Source: Deltaproteobacteria bacterium ADurb.Bin207
GTDB taxonomy: Bacteria; Myxococcota_A; Polyangia; Polyangiales; Polyangiaceae
Reading direction: 5' to 3'
NCBI GenBank assembly: GCA_002070115.1
Contig: MWCO01000015.1
Location: 31,310-95,309, forward strand
DNA length: 64,000 bases
The notes below the pieces were generated by a model. That model had not been told where the DNA came from. It was given only the letters and a program-made list of their open reading frames with translations, and ran no database searches. A program made the translations under genes and the position numbers. Shown here one piece after another: positions 18,745 through 26,444 of this stretch; the first letter of the stretch is position 1, and every line of letters starts with the position of its first letter.

Positions 18745-19041
18745 ATGAATCCTTTGACCGGTAAGCAAAAAAGACACCTGCGTGCTTTGGGCCATGCGTT
18801 GGATCCGGTGATTCGCGTGGGCAAAGCCGGGGTAACCGATAGCCTGCTTGCGGCAGTCAGTCAGGCATTGGAAGACCATGAACTTGTCAAGATCAAAATC
18901 CTCGAGGAATCGCCTCAAGACCAGGAGCAAGCGGCAGTCATGATTGCCCAGGCAACGCAGGCCACCGAGGTGCAAGTCCTGGGTCGAACCGTGCTTTTGT
19001 ACCGACCTCATCCCGAAAAACCCAAAATCACATTGCCCTGA
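18745..19041 (+). CDS. yhbY: YhbY/CRM-domain RNA-binding protein
   Basis: The 98-residue protein is a single CRM domain: 'LTGKQKRHLRALGHALDPVIRVGKAGVTDSLLAAVSQALEDHELVKIKI' then 'LGRTVLLYRP'. The GxxG-like loop appears as 'VGKAGV'. YhbY binds pre-50S ribosomes in E. coli and is thought to assist late ribosome assembly. The start has GGAGGGG upstream. Length equals the family norm. It stands alone on the plus strand between malQ (divergent) and a lipoprotein gene about 100 bp downstream. Confidence 0.93.
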   Translation: MNPLTGKQKRHLRALGHALDPVIRVGKAGVTDSLLAAVSQALEDHELVKIKILEESPQDQEQAAVMIAQATQATEVQVLGRTVLLYRPHPEKPKITLP

Positions 19042-19137
19042 AAAAACGACTTCGTGACCCATTCTCCCAATTGACTATCGAATACCCGGCGGTTTTGGGT
19101 ATACTTGCGCTCTATTCATCCGGGAGGAGCCATTGCC

Positions 19138-19707
19138 ATGCTCGCGAGAGGGACCGCGATTTTCAGCGTGACCGCTATGCTCAGCGCAGTTTTGCTAGCG
19201 GGCTGCTGCAAAAACAACAACTCCTCGAACAACGAGGAAGAACTGCCGTTGATCGAGACGCCGCCTCCCACGCCCATCGCTACCGACTCGGTGGTGCAAT
19301 TCAGCAAAGTTCCGCTGTCGGTGACGCTTCCCGCCGGATGGAACCAAACCCAAAATACCACACAATGGTTGGTATATCGGCCTTCGAACGGAGGGGCTTT
19401 GGTCGCCATGTCCGGAGAAAAAAGCTGTACGCTGGTGAACACCCGCTTCGCAAGCGCTCTTCGGGAACTCGGGCTCACCAATGTCGTATGGGGAACACCT
19501 CAAAACACGACCATCCATGGGCTCCGAGCCAAAATCGCCGCGGGCACCGCCATCGAAGCCAACCAATTGTCCTACGTCAAATATTCCCTCACGTACGCCG
19601 CGGGCGGCCAAGGCTGCCTCATCACGCTGTACAACGTGTGGCAAAGCCGCGCCGATGACTTTCGCGCCACCGCCGACCAGATCATCCTTTCGGTCCGCCC
19701 TCAATAG
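19138..19707 (+). CDS. Small putative lipoprotein of unknown function
   Basis: A strong ribosome-binding site (GGGAGGAG at 19122-19129, eight bases before ATG 19138) fixes the start; a possible TATACT -10 box lies near 19100. The signal peptide ends in the lipobox 'LLAGC'. A short Asn/Glu/Pro linker is followed by a compact domain of about 140 residues starting 'VPLSVTLPAGWNQTQ' and ending 'FRATADQIILSVRP'. It resembles small secreted domains that start with 'FSVTLPAGW' and end with an 'F..iv.Sv' helix-strand, but I cannot assign a function. Two Cys (in 'KSCTLVN' and 'GQGCLITLY') could form a disulfide. The downstream 250 bp to the convergent GMC gene show no feature. Confidence 0.75.
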   Translation: MLARGTAIFSVTAMLSAVLLAGCCKNNNSSNNEEELPLIETPPPTPIATDSVVQFSKVPLSVTLPAGWNQTQNTTQWLVYRPSNGGALVAMSGEKSCTLVNTRFASALRELGLTNVVWGTPQNTTIHGLRAKIAAGTAIEANQLSYVKYSLTYAAGGQGCLITLYNVWQSRADDFRATADQIILSVRPQ

Positions 19708-19959
19708 ACTGCCACCTACGCTTGCCGCCTCGTCGTACCCCTCCCTGCTCGTTGCGAACGTCAGCCTCCCGGCTTGGGGCCAATCCAAAAAAACTTTATT
19801 ATTCCAATAGATACACCGATCGCGGCAGCTTCATCCCCCGTGTTGAGTAAATATCGTCCGCGCCGACACGCCGCGCCATGAACTCCTTGGCTCGGTTCAA
19901 CAAGCGTGTTTTCCGTGGTTCTCGGAGGCTAGCAGCGCCGAACGCCCAGGAAAAAGAGA

Positions 19960-21519
19960 TTAAATCCGCGCCGCCAGGATATGGGCGGTTCGCGACGCCA
20001 GCGCCATAATCGTTAGCATGGGATTGACCGCAGGGCTGGAGGGAATCACACCGGAGTCCGCAATATATAGGTTATCCGTCTGATGACATCGCCCATCGAC
20101 ATCCACCACGCTCGTTTTGACGTTATTTCCCATTCGCGTGGAGCCGAAGGCGTGGGTTCCCGCAATCACGGGGTCGGTGGGTTTCATGCGATAAGCGCGC
20201 AATTCATCCAGGTCGGCTTGGGAACGGAGCACGGGTTTATAGCCGAACAGGCCGGGAAGCACCTCCACAGCTCCGGCAGCCAGCGAAATTTCCACGAGCC
20301 GGCATAATCCCCGGTGGAGCTTTTTCACATCTTTGGCCCCGAAGGTAAAACGAATATCGGGTTCCAAGCCGAAGGGCCGCCCGGTCACCGAACCCTCCGA
20401 ATCAGCCCCATCGACATAGGCATCGAAAGGCGCTGACCGCTCGAAACGCGCCAATTGATCCTTGAACTGCACACCCATGCCTGGAAAACGCGTGGCAATG
20501 ATGGGCGGCGGGGACCATAACACCTCGTATTTCAAGCCATCTTCCAGTTCATGCAAGGAATGATATCCCTGGGTCGCCCCCTCCCAGGGGCGAATCAAAT
20601 CCGGAAATACGGCTAAAACGGCGGTTCCCGGGTGAAAACGAAGGTGACGTCCCGCCTGGCCGTTTTCGTTGCCAATCTCCGAACGCTGCAAAATCACCGG
20701 CGTTGCCATGCATCCGGCCGACAACACGACCACACGCGCCTGTACCCGAACATCGTACACCGCTTTTTTCGACCGGGGATCGACTGCTTTTCCCTGGACA
20801 CCACGGGCTCGACGTCCCGAAGCCATCACCGTGTCCACACGCACACTCGTATACACCCTGGCCCCCGCTCGGATCGCCGCCGGTACATAGGAGACGTCCA
20901 TCGAGGCCTTTCCTCGATTGCGGCAGCCCGTAAAACACTCTGCCGACCCTTTGCATCCCGGAGCATTGCGCGGACACGGGGCACTCGACATGCCAAGCGC
21001 ATCACAGCCGCGTTTGAACGCTAAATTGCGTTCTCCCAGCACTTTTTCTAGCGTCGGTTCCACCCCAAGAAACGACTCCACCCGCTGATAATGCCCATCG
21101 AGCGAAGCGCCCGTGAGCAATTCCGTTCCATGCAGGCTTGCCCAACGATCGAAAACCCACGCAGGCGAGCGGGCGCAGATGGCAGAATTGACAACGGAAC
21201 CTCCCCCCAGGGCGATGGCCTGCATCGTGGGCATGAAGACATTGCCTCGGGTGGCGCGCATCCCGCCTTCCCGCAGCATGCGCACCATCGCCGCGCCAGC
21301 ATCCGGTACGAAATCGGGCGCATCCCATGCAAGTCCCTCTTCCAAGAGCACGATATCGAAACCCGCTTCCGCCAATTCCTTGGCTACCACCGCTCCGCCG
21401 GGTCCGGAACCCACCACCACCACATCGCAACGGTCGACGATATCGCCCTGATAGTCCGCGAAAACTTTGACCGACTCGTGAGGGTGGTCGGACGGTTCAT
21501 AGCGAGACACCTTTTTCAT
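19960..21519 (-). CDS. GMC-family FAD-dependent oxidoreductase
   Basis: The 519-residue protein has the FAD dinucleotide fold 'DVVVVGSGPGGAVVAKELAEAG', the GMC signature region 'MQAIALGGGSVVNSAICARSP' and 'GCMATPVILQRS'. The C-terminal flavin region is 'HAFGSTRMGNN...DNLYIADSGVIPSSPAVNPMLTIMALASR', with His and Asn at the usual catalytic places. Family members oxidise primary or secondary alcohols, including sterols and long-chain alcohols. The substrate here is unknown. Its ATG overlaps the stop of the small-subunit gene by 4 bp, so the two proteins are probably made together. No signal peptide is visible. Regulation is probably by the GntR protein two genes upstream. Confidence 0.9.
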   Translation of the reverse strand: MKKVSRYEPSDHPHESVKVFADYQGDIVDRCDVVVVGSGPGGAVVAKELAEAGFDIVLLEEGLAWDAPDFVPDAGAAMVRMLREGGMRATRGNVFMPTMQAIALGGGSVVNSAICARSPAWVFDRWASLHGTELLTGASLDGHYQRVESFLGVEPTLEKVLGERNLAFKRGCDALGMSSAPCPRNAPGCKGSAECFTGCRNRGKASMDVSYVPAAIRAGARVYTSVRVDTVMASGRRARGVQGKAVDPRSKKAVYDVRVQARVVVLSAGCMATPVILQRSEIGNENGQAGRHLRFHPGTAVLAVFPDLIRPWEGATQGYHSLHELEDGLKYEVLWSPPPIIATRFPGMGVQFKDQLARFERSAPFDAYVDGADSEGSVTGRPFGLEPDIRFTFGAKDVKKLHRGLCRLVEISLAAGAVEVLPGLFGYKPVLRSQADLDELRAYRMKPTDPVIAGTHAFGSTRMGNNVKTSVVDVDGRCHQTDNLYIADSGVIPSSPAVNPMLTIMALASRTAHILAARI

Positions 21520-21983
21520 GGCGTTTTTTCCTGGGTGAAAGGGTCCAAGTTCGGTGTGGCTCCAAGCGCTTGCATCACGTTCTCATCTCGAAAATAAGCG
21601 ACGGTAAGTACCGTCCGAAGCCCAAGAAACGCCGTGCGCACAAGATAAAACCGGCTGTTCATCAACCGTTCCAACACCTTATGCCGCTGGGACAAGTCCA
21701 GACGGCTGAACGGGCGCGGCGAATATCCATATGCCCACGGGCTGCGCTCCACGAATTGCAACATCGCGCGCAACAACATGCGGGTCATGGGCGGCACGTT
21801 CGCCAGCAACTGTTCGAATGTCTCCACGACTTTCGCATCCAGTCCGGACACCGCAATCGCGCCCCCTGCTGGAAGCAAAACCTCCGTACAAGCAGTCACG
21901 ATTTGTTTCTCGTGACGATCGAGCGCCCCTTTCCATTTCGAGAGGGCGGCCGACAACAAGGGGGAAAAAGGGTGGTTTTGCAT
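21516..21983 (-). CDS. Small subunit-like protein paired with the GMC oxidoreductase (gluconate 2-dehydrogenase subunit 3-like)
   Basis: The protein has about 155 residues with start ATG 21983 (AGG six bases upstream; two other starts lie within 18 bp). The pattern 'DRHEKQIVTACTEVLLPAGG', then 'LLRAMLQFVE', 'PFSRLDLSQRHKVLERL' and 'LRTVLTVAYFRDENVMQALG' matches the gluconate 2-dehydrogenase subunit 3 group. These small partners accompany GMC-type dehydrogenases. I see no twin-arginine signal, which many members have. The 4-bp overlap with the oxidoreductase gene supports a complex. It starts about 20 bp downstream of the regulator gene, so the three form an operon. Confidence 0.75.
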   Translation of the reverse strand: MQNHPFSPLLSAALSKWKGALDRHEKQIVTACTEVLLPAGGAIAVSGLDAKVVETFEQLLANVPPMTRMLLRAMLQFVERSPWAYGYSPRPFSRLDLSQRHKVLERLMNSRFYLVRTAFLGLRTVLTVAYFRDENVMQALGATPNLDPFTQEKTP

Positions 21984-22005
21984 GGTCATCCTCGCGGGCA
22001 AAGGG

Positions 22006-22737
22006 TCAGGACGCGGAAAAGAGGCTCGTCAAACCTTCTTCGATCTGACGGTCCACGCGGTCGAAGTAGCGATGCAAGTGGGCCACGGCCTCTTCGGCTT
22101 TCCGCGCCTCGATGAGGTCCATCAACGTGTTCATGGTATCGAGCCAATCGGGTTGCACCGCCGCCAACGGCTCGGCCACCAACGCATGCACCTCGCGCAT
22201 GGGCTCCATGAATGCATTGGCGAACCAAACCGCGGGCCATACGGCGGATGCTTGCGTCATCGCGCGAAAGATATTCAGTTCCTCGAGCGCATGTTTCAAA
22301 GGATGGGCACGGCTTTCATGGGCCTTTTCGATTTTTTTCCGAATCGCCGAAAGGGATTCCGGACGTGCATACCTCGCGGCCAATCGCGCGGCTTCACAAG
22401 CAAGGGCGGTTCGCGTCCGAAGCATCTCACTCACCAGCACTGGTAACGGATGATCGAATCGACCGTGCAAAAAATACGGAGCCATCAGCTCCAGCGTTCC
22501 CTCCCGACGATAATCCAATACGACAGCGCCCGAGCCTTGACGGCTTTGCACGAGGTTGAGGCTGGCGAGATAGCGAAGAGCTTCCCGAATGGTGCTTCGC
22601 GCGCAGGAGAATTCGGCGGCGAGATCGACTTCCGAAGGCAAACGCAATCCTGGAGAATATTCCTCCGAAACGATTCGTTGCAGCAGGACTTCGGCCACGC
22701 GCAAAACAGCCCCAACAGGTTTGGCCATGACCTTCAT
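22006..22737 (-). CDS. GntR-family transcriptional regulator, FCD (FadR) subfamily
   Basis: The N-terminal winged helix has '[56 protein letters not shown]', the standard GntR DNA-binding signature. An all-helical FCD effector domain follows ('LVSEMLRTRTALACEAARLAARYA' to 'AEEAVAHLHRYFDRVDRQIEEGL'). Family members bind small organic acids or acyl groups and usually repress nearby genes. It is the first gene of the unit with the GMC oxidoreductase and is divergent from an alpha/beta hydrolase. The start is ATG 22737 or 22728. A tandem 13-bp repeat lies immediately upstream and is the obvious operator candidate. Confidence 0.9.
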   Translation of the reverse strand: MKVMAKPVGAVLRVAEVLLQRIVSEEYSPGLRLPSEVDLAAEFSCARSTIREALRYLASLNLVQSRQGSGAVVLDYRREGTLELMAPYFLHGRFDHPLPVLVSEMLRTRTALACEAARLAARYARPESLSAIRKKIEKAHESRAHPLKHALEELNIFRAMTQASAVWPAVWFANAFMEPMREVHALVAEPLAAVQPDWLDTMNTLMDLIEARKAEEAVAHLHRYFDRVDRQIEEGLTSLFSAS

Positions 22738-22740
22738 AGT

Positions 22741-22766
22741 AGTCTGACAACTTAGTCTGTCAACTT
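22741..22766. promoter_or_regulatory. Tandem 13-bp repeat, candidate GntR operator
   Basis: AGTCTGACAACTT at 22741-22753 is followed without a gap by AGTCTGTCAACTT at 22754-22766, with one mismatch. It lies in the 70-bp region between the regulator start and the hydrolase ATG at 22808. Position and repeat structure suggest a site that controls both divergent units. The repeats are direct and not inverted, which is less usual for GntR dimers. Confidence 0.55.
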
Positions 22767-22807
22767 TAACCGTGACCTCGGACCGAATTCATGCTCTGAC
22801 TACTTTC

Positions 22808-23773
22808 ATGATAGAGATCGACCATCACCAGACCCACAACGGCGACGGTTGGATGCTGTCGCTTCGTCGCACGGTAGACCCGGAAAAGCTCGATTCCGAG
22901 CGGCATCCGCTGCTCATCATTCCGGGGTATGGGATGAATTCGTTCATTTTTGGTTTTCATCCACGGGGCACATCGATGGAAGCGGTGCTGGCCTCGCACG
23001 GTTTCGAGGTTTGGTCCGTGGATCTTCGTGGGCAGGGAAGGAGCCGCTCGGTAGGGGGAAGCCTTCGCTACCACCTCGAGGATTTGGTGCTTTACGATGT
23101 CGCGGCGGCGGTGCGCTTCGTGGTTGGAACGACGAAGACCCGCGCCAAGGATCTGGATTTGATCGGCTGCAGTCTGGGGGCAACGATGATGTTCGCCCAT
23201 GTGGTATGCCAAAAGGAGCATCATGGGAGGCGGTTGGTCAATATGGGTGGTCCGGTGCGCTGGGTTCAGGTCCATCCTTTGCTGCGGGTGGCCTTCGCAT
23301 CACCGCGGGTGGTGGAAGCTCTTCCTTTTCGCGGCACCCGGCACCTGGCGCGCGTCGCCCTACCCGCGCTTCGTCGTGTTCCCTGGCTTCTTTCCTTGTA
23401 TCTTCACCCGAGCCATATCGACATGTCCCGTGCCGGCGAACTGAGTCGTACCGTCGAGAACCCAAACCGCCATATCAACGCGGACATCGCGCGATGGATG
23501 AATTTGCGCGATCCGATGATCGGGGGTCGCAACATTGCTGAGGAACTCAAAAATATTCGGCTGCCGCTTTTGACGATGGTAGCCAACGCGGATGGGATCG
23601 TACCTCGAGCGACCACGTTATGGCCGCATGAAACGATTGGTTCCCCACAAAAAAAGGTGGTTGAAGTGGGAACCGACGATGAACCGATGGCCCATGCGGA
23701 TATGTTCATCCATGATCGAGCGCCGGAGCGGGTGTTCAACCCTCTCGGCGATTGGCTGTCGACGGAGTCATGA
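22808..23773 (+). CDS. Alpha/beta hydrolase
   Basis: I start at ATG 22808; a GTG at 22772 is possible but would bring the start close to the operator. The roughly 320-residue protein has the alpha/beta fold signatures 'PLLIIPGYGMNSFIF', 'VDLRGQGRS', the nucleophile elbow G-C-S-L-G in 'LIGCSLGATMM', an Asp in 'VANADGIVP' and a late His in 'MAHADMFIH'. The nearest general look is lipase or polyester-depolymerase-type hydrolases. No signal peptide is visible. Being divergent from a GntR regulator with an alcohol-oxidising GMC enzyme suggests it releases the alcohol or acid that the operon then metabolises; this is inference. Confidence 0.82.
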   Translation: MIEIDHHQTHNGDGWMLSLRRTVDPEKLDSERHPLLIIPGYGMNSFIFGFHPRGTSMEAVLASHGFEVWSVDLRGQGRSRSVGGSLRYHLEDLVLYDVAAAVRFVVGTTKTRAKDLDLIGCSLGATMMFAHVVCQKEHHGRRLVNMGGPVRWVQVHPLLRVAFASPRVVEALPFRGTRHLARVALPALRRVPWLLSLYLHPSHIDMSRAGELSRTVENPNRHINADIARWMNLRDPMIGGRNIAEELKNIRLPLLTMVANADGIVPRATTLWPHETIGSPQKKVVEVGTDDEPMAHADMFIHDRAPERVFNPLGDWLSTES

Positions 23774-23813
23774 GGATTCGGTTTTGTTGCCTGTCAGCGA
23801 AGCATTGCGGCAA

Positions 23814-24596
23814 CTACTCGGGAAAACCACAGCACGTGGGGTTTCCACACCAATCACCGGGGCCGCCTGCTGACCCCCCACTCGTCGCGCAGCCAAACGT
23901 GATCTTGCCATCGATGAGACACTCGCACGACTCGTCACCAGAGCCGATGGGAACACATTTGGTGGCGTAGTCATGGCCGTCGGGACATGACCAAGCGCAA
24001 TTGCATCCCCAAATGGAGGTCACCGTACAGTTTTTTTTCCCGCACTCGGACCCCGGCCAGCAGAGCCCATCCTCCTCGCAATGCTGATGACTTCCGCAAC
24101 TCATGGGGGTGCTCGGATCACAAGGGGGCGTCACACAAGGGTCTACGCCGTTTTCGCACCTATATCCCACAGCGCAGCCATTGGTGTCGTAAATGACCAC
24201 GCCATGGCACCAATTGCAGGGTGGCAGCGGCGGGCAACCATCCGGCAAAGTACCGGTGCCACCGTAAGCTCCCGTGCCTCCGTCCGGGGCCCCCCCATAC
24301 GCTCCTGTTCCGCCTGTCGCCCCTGAAGCCGCGTATCCCCCCATTCCTCCGGTTTCTGTACCCCCATACGCTCCCGAACCTCCTGTCGCGCCTGAACCTC
24401 CTGTCGCTCCCGAGCCTCCTGTCGCTCCCGAGCCTCCTGTCGCTCCCGAGCCTCCTGTCGCGCCTGAACCTCCCGCGCCCGCTAGCCCACCGTCGTTATG
24501 CTCTGAAGCAGAATCCAATACTTTCCCACCACAAGCGGTAACGAGAAGGGCGGTAATGCTCAAGCATGCGGAAAGCTCCCTAGTCACGTGAGTCAT
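23814..24596 (-). CDS. Lipoprotein with GGSGAT repeats and a Cys-rich domain
   Basis: The start at ATG 24596 gives a signal peptide ending in the lipobox 'LVTAC'. The mature protein begins 'CGGKVLDSASEHNDGG'. A Gly/Ser/Ala/Thr linker of about 85 residues follows, built largely from GGSGAT repeats. The C-terminal region of about 130 residues is very Cys-rich, with pairs such as 'CNWCHG', 'CGKKNC', 'WGCNCAW', 'CECLI' and 'NPTCCGFPE'. Such architecture is common for surface proteins of Myxococcota, but no function is known to me. It probably sits on the cell surface with the Cys domain stabilised by disulfides. It is convergent with the alpha/beta hydrolase. Confidence 0.8.
   Translation of the reverse strand: MTHVTRELSACLSITALLVTACGGKVLDSASEHNDGGLAGAGGSGATGGSGATGGSGATGGSGATGGSGATGGSGAYGGTETGGMGGYAASGATGGTGAYGGAPDGGTGAYGGTGTLPDGCPPLPPCNWCHGVVIYDTNGCAVGYRCENGVDPCVTPPCDPSTPMSCGSHQHCEEDGLCWPGSECGKKNCTVTSIWGCNCAWSCPDGHDYATKCVPIGSGDESCECLIDGKITFGCATSGGSAGGPGDWCGNPTCCGFPE
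24376..24465 (-). repeat. Five 18-bp tandem repeats encoding GGSGAT
   Basis: Five head-to-tail 18-bp units with at most a few substitutions (the units at 24412 and 24430 are identical) encode the flexible linker of the Cys-rich lipoprotein. Degenerate partial copies flank the array. Near identity at the DNA level suggests recent expansion by slippage or unequal recombination; the frame is always kept. Confidence 0.9.
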
Positions 24597-24748
24597 GGCC
24601 TTGCCCCTTAGATTCGACATTCGAAAGACGAAGTATAGCAGACGAGAAGGGGGCTGCCATTTTCGAGGCGGCTAAAAACGGCTTCGTCATCGGCGATCGG
24701 CACCTGTGAGCTAGATCATCCCTATCCAAAGATGCTAGGGCATCAGGT

Positions 24749-26257
24749 ATGCGTTATCGAGCGGCAATTCCCGTGTTCCTGAGTGGCTTACTCTTCGCCC
24801 TCGGATGGATGGACCTCCCCATCGCGAATTCACAAACAATTTCAACTAGTTCCAGTTCAACGGCGCCATCGTCGCCCCCCTCTTCCGCCGCCCCGCAGAC
24901 CCATCCACGCATCCAACAAGCCGTCGATAAACTCGCCCAGACCATCCATGAATACGGCGGAACCGTCGGCGTGTATATCGTCGATATCCCCACCGGCAAA
25001 GTCCTTGGTGCCCATGAGCCGAAAACAGCGCTCAATCCGGCGTCGAACATGAAATTGGTGACGGCTGGGGCGGCGCTTTGGAAGCTCACGGCCCACCATA
25101 CGTATCGCACGGGACTGTACGGGCAACACAAGGGCCAAGAAGTCCACCAGTTGGTATTGCGCGGCTACGGTGATCCTTCTTTTGAAGCCAAGGATTTATG
25201 GGAACTCACGCAGGGGCTCAGCCGGTTGGGCGTCAAGCGGGTTCGAGGCGATATCTTGGTTGACCAGTCATTTTTTGACGATGCGTACGTGCCGCCGGGA
25301 TTTGAGCAACAACCGAATGAGTGGGCGTATTTTCGAGCGCCGGTGAGCGCCATCGCGTTGGAAGCGAATACGGTGACGATGCATGTGACGGCGACGAAGA
25401 GCGGCGAGCCGGCTTTGGTTTCGTTTGCTCCCCCGGGGTTCGTGGACATGGCGGGTCGGGTGACGACGGGGGCAGGAGGGTCGGAACAAAGCGTGACGCT
25501 GACCCTGACGCCGCAGGATGGGAGATTACAAGCTCGTGTGGGAGGCTCGATCCCTGAGGATTCGATCCGGATGCGCTTCACCCAGCGTATCGACGATCCT
25601 AGTTTATTCGCGGGATATGCTCTTCGAGCCATCCTTGCGGAGCGAGGCATTCAGGTCGATGGGCAAGTTCGGGCGGGAGGTGAAAAGATAACACGACTGC
25701 TTGCGATGCATCATTCCTCCCGGCTCGCGAATCTGCTCGAACGGTTGGGAAAAGACAGTGATAATTTTTATGCGGAGATGATTTTCAAAAGTTTGGCGGG
25801 AGATACGAAACGTCGCGGTCTAACGACGGCCTCCGGCGCCGAGGTGGCGCGCGCCTATCTCGAAAGCATCGGAGCCTTCGATGAAGGAACGCTCATGCGC
25901 AACGGTTCGGGGCTTTTCGACAGCAATCGTCTGACGGCCCACACCCTGGGCACCGTTTTGCGGTCGTCGTATCAAGATCCCGTCGTTCAATCTGAGTTTG
26001 TGCGTCATTTGGCGGTGGGGGGGCAAGACGGGACGCTTCGATGGCGGTTTCGGGACAAGATGACCAAAGGCATTGTGAGGGCCAAAACGGGTACCTTGGC
26101 ATCGGTGACATCGCTATCCGGATATGTATTGCCGAGGAACCGAAATCCGATCGCGTTCGCCATCATCGTCAACGGGGTTGCGGGAAAGATAACGGGGGCG
26201 CGGGATTCCATCGATCGATGCGTTCAAACCGTGGTTCGAGAAAGCTACAAGGATTGA
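24749..26257 (+). CDS. dacB: D-alanyl-D-alanine carboxypeptidase/endopeptidase (PBP4 type, family S13)
   Basis: This is a 502-residue secreted penicillin-binding protein. A signal peptide and a Ser/Pro-rich linker precede the catalytic domain. The three active-site motifs are SxxK at residues 99-102 ('PASNMK'), SDN at 337-339 and KTG at 446-448 ('RAKTGTLA'). The large insert between SxxK and SDN ('RGDILVDQSFFD...EWAYFRAPVSAIALEANTV') is typical of family S13. The enzyme trims or cleaves peptidoglycan peptides in the periplasm. It stands alone, divergent from the GGSGAT lipoprotein and convergent with the sigma factor gene. Confidence 0.94.
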   Translation: MRYRAAIPVFLSGLLFALGWMDLPIANSQTISTSSSSTAPSSPPSSAAPQTHPRIQQAVDKLAQTIHEYGGTVGVYIVDIPTGKVLGAHEPKTALNPASNMKLVTAGAALWKLTAHHTYRTGLYGQHKGQEVHQLVLRGYGDPSFEAKDLWELTQGLSRLGVKRVRGDILVDQSFFDDAYVPPGFEQQPNEWAYFRAPVSAIALEANTVTMHVTATKSGEPALVSFAPPGFVDMAGRVTTGAGGSEQSVTLTLTPQDGRLQARVGGSIPEDSIRMRFTQRIDDPSLFAGYALRAILAERGIQVDGQVRAGGEKITRLLAMHHSSRLANLLERLGKDSDNFYAEMIFKSLAGDTKRRGLTTASGAEVARAYLESIGAFDEGTLMRNGSGLFDSNRLTAHTLGTVLRSSYQDPVVQSEFVRHLAVGGQDGTLRWRFRDKMTKGIVRAKTGTLASVTSLSGYVLPRNRNPIAFAIIVNGVAGKITGARDSIDRCVQTVVRESYKD

Positions 26258-26279
26258 AAATCGGTTGTGTTGAAAATCG

Positions 26280-26372
26280 ACCTGGCATCCGTTCGGAAAC
26301 GGGGTAAACTCCAGGTTAGGGAAATCGTGACTCCGCAAGGAGGAGAGGCACCATGATCGCAATGTCATGGTG
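26280..26372 (+). other. Structured intergenic segment with strong ribosome-binding site and six-codon ORF
   Basis: Three potential stems follow one another. The first is ACCTGG/CCAGGT (26280-26316), enclosing CCGTT/AACGG with a four-base loop. The second is CTCC-GCAA-GGAG (GNRA-type loop), whose right arm is the Shine-Dalgarno sequence. The third is CACCATGA/TCATGGTG (26349-26372). AAGGAGGAG precedes ATG 26352, which opens a frame of only six codons ending TGA at 26370-26372. It may be a leader-peptide RNA, a terminator between convergent genes, or the start of a lost gene. The rest of the 187-bp gap shows nothing. Confidence 0.35.
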
Positions 26373-26444
26373 AGGGGGCATCGTGTGGTCATGTATCGAG
26401 CTGTAAACCAACGCGGTACATGAGCCCGGCAGGGGGGATATTTC

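Noticed and set aside
24376..24465. Possible CRISPR array
   Set aside because: The 18-bp units abut with no spacers and lie inside a coding frame, so they are protein-linker repeats.
26280..26340. Cyclic-di-GMP (GEMM) riboswitch
   Set aside because: The stem order and GNRA loop raised the idea, but the conserved GEMM core sequences are not present.
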